In this document: piece by piece, positions 12,000-23,699 of the stretch | Position numbering within the stretch: the first letter of the stretch is position 1 | Layout: each line of letters begins with the position of its first letter | From: Tetraselmis striata | Lineage: Eukaryota; Chlorophyta; Chlorodendrophyceae; Chlorodendrales; Chlorodendraceae | Direction of reading: 5' to 3' | DNA: 64,000 nt | Assembly (NCBI GenBank): GCA_006384855.1 | Contig: VCJN01001948.1 | Span: forward strand, 1-64,000 | Position numbers and translations under genes: made by a program | The notes under the pieces: model-generated | Told to the model about the DNA's origin: nothing | Databases searched by the model: none | The model's input: the letters and a program-made list of their open reading frames with translations, nothing else

Positions 12000-12977
12000 A
12001 CGCATCTATGGATAATGATCGCTGCCAGCCGTCGCTCATAATAAATCATAAATACGTCTCTGCTCATATTTAAAATAAAAACCTGGGCCAGTTCGTCGCT
12101 GTGCCACGGATGTATTAATGTTTTAACATTAATACAAAGCTAATCCTTGCGGGCAGTAAGGAATATTATGTCACTGTACGGTACAATATACAGCATGATA
12201 TACTCGTAATAAAGCTGAAACTCAATGCGCGATAGCAGGCTACACTTCTTGCCACTCCGGTCATCCCGATATATATCCGAAGTATTACCGACTTCATTCC
12301 CGGATTAATCGCCCGGCATTTCAGCTTCTTGTGACGATGCCGACCTCAAGCCGGGCCAACCCCCAACCACACACATATCCCGCTGTCCACAGCCGCAGCG
12401 GCCCCAGAACTGCACAACGACGGACGTACGCAGCGGGGGTTTGCATACCAGCGTCTTCCGCTGAGTCTTTGGGGGCTCAGGTGGGTACATGCGGCGGCCG
12501 CTGACCCGGGCCGGGTCGGTGGGCGTCATCCCGGGCCGGACGGAGCGCTAAAACACCGCATAGCTTGAGGATGCCCGAGGATGCCCGAGGATGCCCCCTC
12601 AAGTCCTCTAGGCCTTGCTCGTAGCTACCTGTCCATACCCATAACTACCTCCCTCGTGCCCGTCTACCTATGTAGGCACGCATTGGCGGCCCAATCCCCC
12701 CGAATTGAACCCGGTCAAGGACCGCCCGGTGCCCCCGCCGCTGCGCCCCACTCCTCGCCTGGTGACCTGCGGGCGGCGGAGTGCTTTTCCGACGTCGTTG
12801 AGGCAGCGCGTGCTTTCTGCACTTAAAAAAGGCAAAGGACACAGTGCGATGGTGGTGTGCATCTTGTTGCCAACTGAAGTCCTGCAAAAAAGACTGAAGG
12901 CTGCCTTGTAGGGACATCCGCGATGTGTGGAAGGTGTATTCGGCTCAGTGTAGCTCTGAGACAGCGCAGCTTGCCTT
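12000..12977. other. Intergenic, no gene recognised
   Basis: The stretch starts AT-rich (about 12040-12240) and becomes GC-rich. Overlapping short ORFs on both strands between 12300 and 12920 have no recognisable domain. The triplet GATGCCCGAG is repeated at 12567-12595. The 3' end of the adjacent minus-strand TPR gene probably lies here but could not be traced. Confidence 0.4.
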
Positions 12978-14100
12978 CTATGGTCGAACGGGGTGATGAC
13001 TACCGAGTGGCACTGCGGACTTACGACACGACAGGCGTTTGGGGGAGTTCAGATGGGGTGAATGGTGCAGGAGGGGCAGAGGCGCCTCCAAGTGCGCGGA
13101 AAAGTCGCGGACAGCCTCCTGAAGGTTGCCGCACGCACGGTGGCACAGCGCGCAGTTATTGCGCAGGAATCTCTCGTTGCCGGGGTCCAGCGCCACAGCG
13201 GCGTTGAAGTCCGCGAGCGCGGCGGCGTGCTCGGCCATTTTGTCCTGCAGCAGGCCGCGCGCGTTGAAGGAGAGCGCCGCCTTGGAGTCCAGCTCCGTCG
13301 ATCGGCTGAAGTCATGCATCGCGGCCTGTAGGTTGCCCAGCCGCTCGTACAGGCTGCCGCGATTGTGGTACGCCGTGGGGTTGTTTGGCTCGAGCTGCGT
13401 TGTCAGAAGGGGGGCGCTAAGGGCAGCCTGGCGTCAGCCTACGGGTGTAGCTCGGGCCTTGTCTTTGATCTGAGCGCTTCCAGGATGGCAGCATGCGTCA
13501 CTATTCATCGGGTGGCATGTCTTGAAAAGAACGCCGGCACAATGACTAGAACAGTGATATCATGCGAAAAAACCATGCCATTCAGGGACCACTTGTCAAC
13601 TACAACTCGATCAATTGCATCACGTCACTTCAATACAGTATGCCAATATTTTTGAATCTACAGAAGAGTAGTAACGGCGGTCGAATTCTTCTCTCAGTAC
13701 TGTAGAGTCGGATCACAGATAGACATTTGCACATGGGCGGGACATCGTTCGGACATACCACCCAGCAAATGCATACCACCCTAATGGAGCGTTTAGGGTT
13801 TGATAGTGGGATGTGGAGCTGCAGTCCCATCCCATTCTCGGTATGCTGTGCTGTGCCATTAGATAGGGTTTCATCGTTAACTGATAGTGAGCAAGGAAGG
13901 GGGGGGGGGGGGGGGGGCACCTTTAGTGCGCAGGTGTAGCCCTCCACATCGGCAAAGTAGTTCCGCAGCCGGTCGTGGCTGAAGGCGCGGTTGTAGTACG
14001 CGCGGCAGTGCTTTGCCTGGATCTCGATCGCTTTGGTGTAGTCTGCGATTGCGGCCTCAAACTTTTCCTGGCAGCAGCGCAGCAGGGCGCCAAGCATCAC
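12978..14100 (-). CDS. TPR-repeat protein, partial, two exons
   Basis: The minus strand encodes tetratricopeptide repeats over two exons that join in phase 0. The upstream exon (about 14100-13921) gives FEAAIADYTKAIEIQ and HCRAYYNRAFSHDRL, and ends CALK. The downstream exon (from 13394) starts LEPNNPTAYHNRG and continues through YERLGNLQAAMHDFS, ALADFNAAVALDP and NLQEAVRDFS. The donor is GTGCCCC, followed at once by the C run at 13899-13917 (G on the plus strand); the acceptor is AACGCAG. TPR arrays form protein-binding superhelices, often in chaperone or ciliary complexes; the partner is unknown. Both ends are uncertain. Upstream coding stops near 14100, where unrelated plus-strand coding begins. 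Downstream, after SAHLE, a GCGCC could be a GC donor; otherwise the frame runs to a stop at 12978. Confidence 0.7.
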
Positions 14101-14465
14101 ATCAGGTTTCTGATGTTACCACATCCAGACCCTGAAGAACAGATTGCCCCACGTTCCAGTGGCATTAATCGTCACAGTGAACGAGATACATATACACGAA
14201 CACATGAAAAATACAATGCGCGCTTGTCTGTGCTGGACTCGTGTGTTGACCCCGTCAATGTCAGCCTACTTGTCAATTATGACTGGGCAACTCTCGCCCT
14301 TGCTTGCGGTCATCGTGAAGAGTATTTGCTTGGTGAACGGTGATGATCTAGCTTGCATTTCATACCTAGATTCTAGTGAGAAGCCGCTCCCGCTTCATAT
14401 TCTGAGCAGCCAAACCGCAGAGGATTTACCGCAGCATTGCATCGAGAGATGCAAACGCTTTTTCC

Positions 14466-15644
14466 ATGGAGTATCAACGATACCTCAAGCAGCATAGTGA
14501 CTGGTACATGACGCGGTTCGCAGCTTGGCTTGCCAGCTACTGGGACCCTACACGGGGAGTTGAGAACCTGCAGCGAGATATGCACCTGATCGGCCATGGT
14601 TGCGCCGAGCATTGCATCCTCTGTCGTCTTGGTGTCCCAAGGTGGACTAGGGATGAGTGCTACCTCTCTCACAGGTGGGCAATGGGCTTCCTGTCGCACC
14701 CCGACTATCGTCCAGAGCTTTTGGATGCCATCAATCAGCCATCAAACGTCATTCTTCTCGGTGATGGGCCGCCCCCTAGCGTTCGAGTGCCTCGTATGGG
14801 AAATTCAGTGGGGTATCAGTGTGACCGCTTCTATGACCAGTACTTGGGAATTGGAGCTGTCACATCCATGAGCATAGAATGTGCTATTCCAACGCTCAAA
14901 TTCCAGATCGGTTCGCTCAGCAACATCAAGACCACGCGCATCAACTTCAAGCTGTATCACTACAAGGAGTTGCCCGGGTCAAAATCGGTCACCCGAGAAG
15001 AGTGGAACATCGTTGCAAAGGAAGTGCGGCAGGAACATGTTGCACACAGAGCCAAGAGGCGGGCTGGTGTGCACTTCGATGAGCAGGGGATTGTGGCGGC
15101 GTTTGAGGGAGCTCTCAGCCATGTACTATATCCTCCGTGTGTTGTCCATTGTGAACGTATACATGTATAACAAAGTATGTATTTGAAATGTGCAGCAAAT
15201 ATGCATAACAATCAAACGTAATGTCTTGCATGTTTACATGCACAAAGAAGAAGGGGTACACCGAAGAAAGGAGGTGCAGGCGCGAGCAAGAGCAGTTCAA
15301 GTTGGCAAAGCGCAAAGCTGCACGTGATAGGAAGAAGAACATTAAGGATAATGTGAAAGAGTGCACCGTAGCGCAGGTGATTTGACATCACCATCACAAT
15401 TATATGTAGTTGCATATATCTGCCATATGTCTGCTCGCATGCCATCAGTTAACACATATTATACAATTGTATATTCATTTGCTAATTGGTGGCGGTATTT
15501 TGCTAGGTGCGCTGGATTGCCTCACAAGCTGGCTGCTACGGAGCGCCACAGCTTGTTGACGAGGCCGTGTCGGGAAACCGGAATGACCTTGTGAAGTGTT
15601 TGGCCATTTATGCGACAGCCACAGTGTCTGATGTCAAGCTGTAG
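14466..15644 (+). CDS. Unrecognised spliced gene, three exons
   Basis: A model of three exons, 14466-15122, 15248-15376 and 15507-15644, joins in phase 0 throughout and gives 307 residues. Exon 1 holds YLKQHSDWYMTRFAAWLAS, HCILCRLGVPRWTRDEC and KLYHYKELPGS. Exon 2 is very basic (KRKAARDRKKNIK). Exon 3 has WIASQAGCYGAPQLVDEAVS and ends SDVKL. Acceptors are CACAAAG and TTGCTAG; donors are GTACTA (weak) and GTGATT. I do not recognise the family. The dense transposon setting, and a codon and base composition more AT-rich than the host genes to the right, suggest a transposon-encoded or captured gene. Coding-like sequence upstream (14110-14340, with VNVSLLVNYDWATLALACG) may be an earlier exon in another frame. 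Start and first exon are therefore uncertain. Confidence 0.5.
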
Positions 15645-15668
15645 GCAATCCAGGCAGAGATTGCCGAC

Positions 15669-16091
15669 GTGAGTGAATTCCAACGGAGGGGGGGAGGGGC
15701 TGCCCCCACTGCCATGTGTTCAAACTCTGCAGTAGCGGATGCTCAACATGCATCGACATCGCGAGCTAGCGCACCCCTTGCACATGAACAGACTGGCCAC
15801 CAGCAACAACCCCGCTTGGCATACGAGGCTCAACTTCACAAAGCGATTGCGGCACTAAAGAAAATATCTTTGCAAGCAATGCATTCTGTATGGTGCGTTG
15901 GCGAGCAGCTGCCGGCCACGTCGACAAACCAAACTACTTTGATCAGCATTCTGAGCGATACGATCAGGATGTTCGACACCACCGCAGCGCAGCAACATTT
16001 AGCAGCAGTGCTAGAGATGCAGGTGCAGCGAACTCAAGGGGCGCGGGCAGCCAATCAGCCAGCATCAACTCTGCCATCCAACACTGCCTAG
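15669..16091 (+). CDS. Possible downstream exon or separate ORF
   Basis: This 140-residue ORF follows the previous gene closely on the same strand. It is rich in Ala, Gln, Ser and Thr, with HEQTGHQQQPRLAYEAQLHK and MFDTTAAQQHLAAVLEMQVQ, which could form short helices. It has no domain I recognise. It may be a continuation of the previous gene if the TAG at 15642 is skipped by splicing, or a second ORF of the same element. Confidence 0.35.
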   Translation: MSEFQRRGGGAAPTAMCSNSAVADAQHASTSRASAPLAHEQTGHQQQPRLAYEAQLHKAIAALKKISLQAMHSVWCVGEQLPATSTNQTTLISILSDTIRMFDTTAAQQHLAAVLEMQVQRTQGARAANQPASTLPSNTA

Positions 16092-16439
16092 CCATCCCAC
16101 TCTAGCGAGCAAACCAAGCCGCCGAGTGCTAATACTCATATTGGTGCATGTTGTATGCACTAGCCAAGCATGGCATGTAATTATACATTTGATCATCAAA
16201 AAATTAAACTTCAGAGTATCTGCATTCGTTTATATTTGCAATTATATTTACTTGCTATGGATTTGTTTATTATGTGTGTATATAAACTCTAAGAGTAGTC
16301 GTCGGCGGTCCAAGCACTGCAGTCCTGAATGGTATTTGTCGTTAATATGTCGCTTTTCAAACCCGGCGAGACACAGTACTGATAAAGTACTAGTCGCTAT
16401 ACACAGAGCGGCGGCGCCTGCGGCGCCGCCAGAGTCTCA

Positions 16440-16625
16440 GGGCTGTAAGAAAGTGATGGATTCCGGAAAACTCCTCGGATTTGAGCTCCGCTCCGCGAGA
16501 GCTACAACTTGATGTGTAACTCGCCTATTCTTTCCGAGAATCACAAATCCTGGACAAAACGGGGCTCGCCCAGGTTTGTCCCGACGAGCCCAGTTGGGCT
16601 TGACCGGAGCGGCTATTGGTCTCTG
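16440..16625 (-). repeat. Diverged repeat shared with 28.4 kb
   Basis: Read on the minus strand, this segment aligns without gaps to about 28430-28530 on the plus strand. Shared blocks include TTTGTGATTCTCGG and CGGAATCCAT. In the same reading frame both give GFVILG, then RVTH, then SFPESI or SFSESI. It lies immediately downstream, on the minus strand, of the LINE-B fragment at 16655-16740. Confidence 0.6.
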
Positions 16626-16654
16626 TGTATTCTGATGGCAGTGTTGTAGATAAT

Positions 16655-16740
16655 TTGTTACATGAGCTAGCTGCAAAAAGGCGATCAGGAAACCATTCGA
16701 AAAGGCAATAGAAAACGTCCACTACAGCAATTGCGCAGTG
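16655..16740 (-). mobile_element. LINE-B 3' fragment
   Basis: The reverse complement reads GTAGTGGACGTTTTCTATTG, then GATCGCCTTTTTGCAGCTAG and CTCATGTAA. This matches the 3' end of the LINE-B copy at 39.6 kb closely, including the encoded peptide YCLF.WFPDRL. It is a strongly 5'-truncated copy. A loose AACACTGC repeat occurs on both sides but is not adjacent to the ends, so I do not call a target duplication. Confidence 0.75.
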
Positions 16741-18169
16741 TTTTAGATCAGTGTTTAATCTCGTAGTTACAGCAGATGCACAGTGCTGGGATCAATAACG
16801 AAGCGGGGAGTAGCCAGTCAGTACTTGTACGCTCGGCGGTCGGTAACCACGGCGTAGCGGCTGCCCGCGGCTACCGCCTGCCAGCGGTTCTACTAGTACC
16901 TATACACTCGGCGGTCGGTTTCCGCGGTAGAGCGGCTGCCGCCTCCGGCGCCTGACCGGCTGGCCCGCCCCCACGGCTGTTGCGTGGGCTTCTTTGGCGG
17001 GCCATCCGCCGCGCTCGCCCCCCTCCCCCCTCCCCCTCGCGGGATGCACTCCCTATTGTGTTTGCCTGCTCTCCGCCATTCATGCATGCATGCATGCATG
17101 CGGGCGTTGGTGCGTACCCTATAACGAAGTGCTATTTCTCCTCATTTCCCTGCTCCTCTCTCCATGCTCTAGGACTACCCCCCTTCGTTTGAGACCTGGG
17201 GGACCCACGTGCGGTGTTTGGGGCCGCACTGGGGCCTGGCCCATCGAGTCACACGCCTCTCTCCCCAAGCAGGGAGTAGGGCCGCGTGTCCGTAACGACG
17301 GCCAAAGCTGGCTTAAAACTTTATGTGTTAAGCAAAGCAGGGGGCTCGCATTTTCTGCCAAAAACGTGTCAGAACTCTTACAACGTTTGGCATTGTGGCT
17401 CAGGCCCCAGAGCAACACGCACGAAAGGGTTGGGAAGGGTGGGTTGCGCTAGCTGGAAGCTGGCGCAAAGGCAGAAGATGGAGACACCTCCGCGTCGCGG
17501 GGCGTCATATAGGGGTGAGGGATGGACGTGGTCACGCGACAATAGCGTCCTAGCCGCGTAAGGCGGAATATATATGTAACGTCGGGTAACATCGTCGTAC
17601 TTGGCCCCGTGCAATTAAACCTCTATAATCCTCGATATGACCATTAGCAAAGCAGGGGGGTCGCAGTTTTGCCATCATGTCGCCACTTGGCGTGGCAGCC
17701 TGGTTGGTTGACCGCCCCAGGGGTCATCCAGCCAAAGAGGTGCCATGCTGCCGGACACGTTCGACACGTCCACGCGAACTTCGTGGGGGGGGGGGGGGGG
17801 GGGGTCTTGCACGGTTGTCGGCACAAGTTGCAGCCCGCTGGTGAGGGTGTCCGCCGTCCATTTGGCCTGCCCTTCGCGCTGGCTGATGGCCCATGGTGCC
17901 GCTGGCACGCGCCCGCCGGCGAACACCTGACGGGCGGCATCAAGGTAGTGCAGCGGCTCCGCGATGTCGACATGCGCTGACGTAGGCAGCAGCTCACACA
18001 ACAACTTCTTGTTGGCTGCATCGCATATCCGCGCCATGCTAGCCCTTCCGGTCGCGATGGTAGTATAGGAGGATCCCGCCGTCCGGGCCGACCGCGAGGT
18101 CTCCCGTACGATTCCCCACCCCGCTCCTCCGCGGCAGAAAAAATAGACACGAAATTGCACGAAAATAGC
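16741..18169. other. Intergenic with short repeats
   Basis: There is no recognised gene. Contents: a diverged direct duplication of about 80 bp (CTCGGCGGTCGGT at about 16830 and 16909), a CATG microsatellite at about 17082-17100, the repeat at 17190-17330 shared with 31.65 kb, a near-repeat of AAGCAAAGCAGGGGG at about 17331 and 17648, and a G run near 17786-17803. ORFs on both strands near 17640-18170 border element C and are not supported. Confidence 0.45.
17190..17330 (+). repeat. Repeat D, copy 1
   Basis: About 130 bp align with 31650-31780 on the same strand. Shared blocks include GACCTGGGGGA versus GACCTTGGGGA, ACGTGCGG versus GCGTGCGG, GGGGCCGCAC, and GGGAGTAGGG. At 31.65 kb the repeat follows the ORF at 30720-31449 by about 200 bp, so it is probably part of that element's 3' region. 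This copy would then be a truncated relative. Confidence 0.6.
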
Positions 18170-21100
18170 ACGAAATTGAAATTGAAATTGAAATTGATTA
18201 CAACTGTTAGTCTGCTGCATCCACTGGCCCAGACTGAGTTGTTCTTAGGACATGCTATCTCTGACCATGATAGGAAACACTAGGTGTAATTACAGCTCAA
18301 GCTAACGGCCTTCCTCCAGTGTGCCCAAGCCCCTCCTCCTTCCAGTGGGCTGAAGCTAGGACATCAGCGCCCCCCTGTTGTCCCTACCTAAGTCAGGCCT
18401 ATCCCATTCAGAGCTCATCAGGCAAGCTTAGGCAGCCGAAGCGTCCCGCCTGCAGCTACAAAGGTGAGATGGGGGAAGGGGGCTGACCGGAATAGCTATG
18501 TGGTGCTCAGTATTTATCCACCGCTGAGCCGGCTAGTATGATTGGTGGGGGCAGCGATGCCCTCCGACATGTAATTGGGCAGGTGTTGCCTGTTGTGGTT
18601 GTGGGAATCAGCGGTGTGTGTTCTGTGGGTGTGGTGAGTTTCCGGGTGTGTGTTGGTGTATGAGGTGCATCGGGAACATGGTTAGTGGTGGGCGGTGGTC
18701 TTGAGCCAGCTGGCTTGGTTGTTGCTGCAGTGGCTCGCGGAGCAGCTTACTGGAGCGAGCTGCAAGACGGGTGGGCTGCATCATCGTCCGTTTCCCACTC
18801 GCTGTCTGAGCCGCGGGTGCCAGAGACGCGTGGCTTGCTCCTGCTGCGGTTGCGGGCGGCGCCGTCCGAGCGGCTACGGCCCCATGGCTGCTTCTTCTTA
18901 TGTTTGGCTGTTGTGGCTGCCTTGCCTTTGCCTATTGGGGTGGGATGGCTAGGGTGACGTTCCAGTTGGATGGAGAGGCGCTGTGGGTTGCGCAGCTGGT
19001 GTGACTCCGCTGTGAGGCTGGCCAATTCGGCGGCTATTGCGGGTTGGCTGGCAAGAGAGGACTGTGCAAGCAACTCTGTGCTTGCGGTGGTGAGGTGGTG
19101 AAGTTCTGCAAGTCGGTCTATGGTGCCATCGGATGTGCCCTCCCGGAATGTGCGGTGCAATGTTGAGCGTTGGGGGGAATCCAGGGATATGTCAGCCAAA
19201 CCTGGTGTCTCTGCTGCCGCACGCTGAGTGGTGTCCACCTCCATGGCGCTGTCGTTCTCCTCGTAGTTGAGTTCGAGTTCTTCCTCGTCGTCCGCCTGCG
19301 CTCCACGCATGACAGTTGCCGCTGAGGCTGTGACTGTAGGCGCAGGGGCTGGGTGGGCTGTTCCGGGGGCGCGCTCCGTTGCTACTCCGCGCTGATCGAT
19401 GGCTGCCACTCCATCTGCAACCGCTCCTCGCCTCGGTGTTATGTGCTCAAACCCAGGGGGGAGCGTCGTAGACTTGGGGTGTGGTCTGAGCTGCTGGGGT
19501 CGATGAAGGTGGCAGTTGGTTCGGGCCTGTTGGTGGTGGGGCTGGCGATGTGTCGGCAGGGCGCCTCTCGGTTGGTGCCGGAGTTGGCTCGGCCTTGATC
19601 TTCCCGCACGCTGTTGAAACTGTCTTGCGCCACTGTTTTGTTCTGTTGGTGCCGCGGGTGCCACCGATGATGCTGTGGTGGTGGGCGGTCAGCTGCAGGA
19701 TGAGGGTGTAGACTGGGCGTCCGGCGGCTCGTAGGGCGAGGGACGCTGGGGCGGTCTTCCGGGCCTTCGTACGTAGGCCTCTCGCTGCGCGTCGGATATG
19801 GTTGTGGCGAGTGTTGCCTCCCAGTTCTCCCGCCTCCCGGATCGTCTGGCTGAAGGGGTGGATGAGCAGCTCCGAGGGGTCGAACTCGGACTCCATGAGG
19901 TAGATAACGATGGTGCGGAGGCGTATCGCCCGCAGTAGTGTCGGCTCGGTGTGGTGGTGGTGCATCTCGACGCTAGCGGCTGTCATAGTGTCCGTCAGCC
20001 ACTGCGCGTGTTGCATCTCTGGAGGTGTGTTGATGCGCTGGATGATGGTAGCTGCGATGGCCTCCGCGAGCTGCTCCACCGTCGGCAGCTCCAGGTTGGC
20101 AAGGGGGCCGGTGCAGATCGCTTTGGCCGTCAGTGCGCATCGAAAGAACTGCTTGGATAGTGCCGAGGGCAGTACTCATGGGAGCGGGGTGGTTGGCTGG
20201 TCCTCGCGGTCCTCGCTGTGTTCTACTGTGACCTGGATCACTGCTCGGCCCTGCGACCGTTCGCCAAACGGCAGCGCCATTACAACGTCACGGCAAACGT
20301 CATGTAGTAGGCGCGCCGCATCAGGATCGAGGAGTTCGAGGCGCACCGAGTCGGCTGAGCGGCGGGCTTTCCATACCTCGCGGACCTCCAGAGGGCCAGT
20401 AGTGTGCGGGTCGGGGGGCAGATGACGGCGTCGACTGCGTATGCGAGATGGAGTGAGAGACGCCGTCTGGGAGATGACGGCGTCTCTCACTCCAGCGAGT
20501 GCTAGGACGTCTGCTGTTGTCGCCGCCGGTTGGTTTGTCGCCGCCTCGCTTGGCTGGCGTTGGTCGTACGCTGGGAGGAGGCCCTCCGCCAAGTGCAGCC
20601 ACATGTCGGCCTCGGTGAGGCCTCTGAACGAGGGGCAGCGAAGCCACACCTGGTGTACCGGTCGCTCGATGTCGTCGGCTGGAGGTGCGGCGCTCCGAGC
20701 AAGCGGGTGGAGCAGCGGCGGCCCAGGCGGTCGAGGTTCGTTGTGCCCTCTCATGTCCATTGGGTCTGTAGAACGCTCGCGGTTGTTTCTCTGCGGGCTA
20801 GTCGTAGGATGACGGACCCGGTGGTGGTGGGGAGCCTAGTGCCACTCGGTCCAGTGGGGTCGGCGGCGGCGGGCTTGGGGGGGGGGGGCGAGTCACCACT
20901 CAGACGTCTGCTGGTAGTATTTGAACGCCGATTTCGGGGCTGAGGGTGTGGATCATATTCGTCAAAGTCCGGCCGCGCGACTCCTCGTCCATAGCTTGGT
21001 GCTGGGCCACCAGATTGCCGAACAGTAGGGCCACATGGGTGTCATCGTCCGTGCCGGCAGGGAGGCCGGTTAGAAGTAGGTGAGATGGGCATTGTAGCAC

Positions 21101-21430
21101 GCGTATGTGGCGGCGGGTTGCTGGTGGGAGTTGGGTGCCTGCGAAATGTTTTGCAGTTACGACCGTGTGGATCGCTGACTGTTGCACTCTGCCGCCTCGT
21201 AGCGCGGCCAGAAAGGTGCCGACCCCAGCGTCATGTAGCTCCTCAGATCTGTCTGGGTCCATGCTGGTTGTGGTGGTGTCCTCTCGGAAGGCTTGCGGCA
21301 CTGTGGGCGCATGCCAGCAGTTGGCCTGGTGGTGGGTCGTCCGGTCGTCGGACGGTCCGCCGTTTCACAGGAGGATCACGCTACCAGTACCAGTAGCCGC
21401 GCCGGCTCGCCCGGATTTAGTACATACGCA
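18170..21430 (-). mobile_element. Element C, retroelement with TTTCAA-repeat tail
   Basis: Read on the minus strand, a set of gag-like or ORF1-like coding blocks (about 21300-20900, 20760-20176, 20079-19447 and 19664-18747) is followed by a 3' region ending in TTTCAA repeats at about 18175-18200. The protein is rich in Pro, Ala, Arg and Ser. Recognisable stretches include HQVWLRCPSFRGLTEADMW and RLELLDPDAARLLHDVC, and the C-terminus is acidic (GSDSEWETDDD). No reverse transcriptase is seen, so this copy is either non-autonomous or reduced to its first ORF and tail. A diverged second copy lies at 41.9-43.0 kb. The repeat tail argues for a non-LTR type element. The copy is interrupted in several places and looks old. 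Confidence 0.55.
20450..20493. repeat. Perfect 18-bp inverted repeat, 8-nt loop
   Basis: GGAGTGAGAGACGCCGTC at 20450-20467 is repeated as its exact reverse complement at 20476-20493. A further GATGACGGCGTC lies at about 20421. The hairpin sits inside a coding block of element C. It is probably a small inverted duplication that arose there. Confidence 0.85.
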
Positions 21431-21594
21431 GTACTTCGCCCCGTGTTAAGGGCCGGCTGGAAAGTGAGAAACTGCCAGAGCACGACGAGTGCCAGGCTGG
21501 CGCGGAACAGCTCCACGCGCACCACGAAACCCGGGTCCGTGCCCCCGGGTAAGTCCCAGCTTTAGCCGTAGAGTGTTTGCCAGGGTCAGGGCTT

Positions 21595-21960
21595 TCAGCA
21601 CCACATGCGCGGGCCCCGCATGAGCTCGGGGTGTAGCGTCACCTGTGACGCCTCAAGGCCCTTTCGGACCTTGCTCACCATATCGCCCAAAGCCATCGGC
21701 TCCCGGCCGTAGTCCTTGAAGAAGAAGTTGTCGACGGCCGACAGGTAAGGCTGCAAGCCGGAGGCCTTGATCGTCCCCAGGTTGCCCAACCACGTGACGT
21801 ACCGTGCCATAGTCCCGGGGTCTGCAGCCATGGCCGGTCGCCACTCCTCCTCGTAGAAACGGAAATGTTGCTTCATGCACCTGGCGTACGACGCCGCAAT
21901 GGCCGGCGCCCACGCATCCGATAGGAGCTCCAAGGTTTGGGCGCCACTCGTCGAAACGTG
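21595..21960 (-). mobile_element. Tyrosine-recombinase N-terminal fragment
   Basis: The minus strand encodes SYARCMKQHFRFYEEEW, then TMARYVTWLGNLGTIKASGL, QPYLSAVDNFFFKDYG and MALGDMVSKVRKGLEAS. This is the helical core-binding (SAM-like) domain that precedes the catalytic domain in tyrosine recombinases of algal mobile elements (Crypton-like or DIRS-like). No catalytic domain is visible nearby, so this is a fossil piece only. It lies just upstream of element C on the same strand, but a shared origin is not shown. Confidence 0.6.
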
Positions 21961-22510
21961 GTCCGCTTAACCGCGCTTACCACATAGTAAGCTCGAGTAA
22001 GCGCATGTATGTAGCAAGCTTAACTCCGCTTAACGTTAAGCGCCGCAATACTTTATTTCAGGTTGGAGGCATGTGTACGGCAGCGATGTCTTGCACTGAG
22101 TACTAGAGAATAGCGTGACGAGTAGCGCCACGAGTAGTCGCAAGTCATCACTATAGGGCACCAGTAGTCGCGAGTCATCACTATATAAGGCACGGCGGGA
22201 GTGGCACGAGTACAGTACTTAGCGATAATCTAGAAAATCACCAAGCGCGGCGGTAAGCGCGACTACTCCGCTACTACTCGCGAGTAGTCGTGGGGGTTCA
22301 AACGTAACGGGCGGGAGCTGCAGTACTGTTCGCCACATACCGACAACGTGATAAGTACAACGGAAATGAATTTCATGCGGGCGGCGGATGGTTTGAGGTT
22401 CCATAAGAGTAGCAGCGCCAGGCTGGATGTTTCCAACCCAACAGCCAATGAGAGTGGAGCTTCTAACTGTAGTTAAGCGCATTTAAGCGCGCTTAATCCT
22501 ATCTGGCAAA
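21945..22510. repeat. TTAAGCG-motif region, possible small DNA element
   Basis: Copies of CGCTTAA lie at the left (GTCCGCTTAACCGCGCTTAC from about 21961, more at 22020-22055), and copies of TTAAGCG at the right (GTTAAGCGCATTTAAGCGCG from about 22471), so the motif is inverted between the ends. In between is a tandem pair of about 31 bp (AGTCATCACTATA at about 22142 and 22175). The left boundary sequence recurs at 34232-34266. The layout resembles subterminal repeats of a DNA transposon about 550 bp long. Confidence 0.45.
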
Positions 22511-23699
22511 TCTGATAGGTGAGTGTCGGTCACTTTCAGTTTTATGCAGGTAGGGTCGGACAATGTGCGAAAGTACTGAGAAATAAGCCAGAAAATGTAA
22601 TTACATCGGATTGGTGGTGCCCGTGGCTGCCGCCGCGGCGCGGCCTGCTACCGGTTGCGCTGCCGCTGGCCTCTTCCGCCAGCCGCCGGCTTGTGGTGAT
22701 ATGCCCGTTGGTTGACTGGCACTCCGACTGGAAGTTTCGAAGTTGCTGACAGTTGCCGTTTTGACCGCGCCGCTCTCCCCCGTAGCAGCGACTAAGTCGC
22801 ACCCATGGTCGAGCTCAACGGAGCTCGGTCATGGCGTGGACACGTTACCCGCCACGCACGCCGCTACCGCCACTGCCGATCTCCAGTCCATGTCCCCCAA
22901 TGTAGCACGCCGAGTCCGTAGCGCTGCATGTATCTGTGAAGTGCGCGTCAAGCGGGAAGGTTAGCGAACCATCATCCCTCGGATGAAAGAGAAAAGAATA
23001 AACTCAGGCGGCGGGTCCGCGGCCACCGCTCCCACCAATACCGTCAGCCCGCAAGCGACCGGTCCAGCGACTGGATACCTTTCCTACCGGTGGATGGTCG
23101 GGGGTACTGTTCCGTCGGATGTGGTGTTTTGGTAATGGTAGAAGATATGGGGTAGGTAGACGACGACTACGCAGCAAGAGCAGCATTAATACCGGACTAC
23201 CATACCAGTGGGTAACGACTACCTGTATTAGCACGCTCGCCACATACGCACGTCACAGATACGCCCTCCACGCACGGAAATTTAAAAGCGTGTGTATTCA
23301 ATAGCTCGGGCGGTCGCTCGTACCGGTACGGGGTAGGCTAGCAATGCGATACGGGTAGCGCTGCGGCCCCGACTCCCCGATGCTCGTGCGGTCCCGCTGG
23401 TCAACGAACGCCAAACGAGCAATAGACACGCGAGGGCGCAAGCGGTAGTGCGTGCGCGGATACAAAACTCGTGGGAATTAGGGAATGCTTACTGTGCGGA
23501 AAAGGCTTTGGAGAGTAGGGAGTAAACTGCCGGCGGGTGGTGGCGTGACGTCGGGCCGGCGTGATGGCGAAGGGGATGACTTGTGCGGATACGACCGTCG
23601 TGATGCGGTAGTCGCTAGCAGTCGTCGTCGATACCGTTCCAGGGCAAGGCAGGGCAGGACTACCACCCACCCAGCGGCCCCGGAGGCGCCCCGGGGCCG
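22511..23699. other. Intergenic, no gene recognised
   Basis: I see only short overlapping ORFs and no domain, RNA gene or clear repeat. The last 200 bases may be the 5' region of LINE-A, whose start could not be placed. A C run at about 23750 lies just downstream. Confidence 0.4.

Noticed and set aside
10961-12073. ORFs starting MGQRADRRAGPSSPRP in the SINE array
   Set aside because: They repeat once per 335-bp unit and stop inside it. They are by-products of a non-coding SINE.
22124-22190. Small repeat array as a regulatory site
   Set aside because: Only two copies of a 31-bp unit exist and no gene is adjacent, so a regulatory reading has no support.
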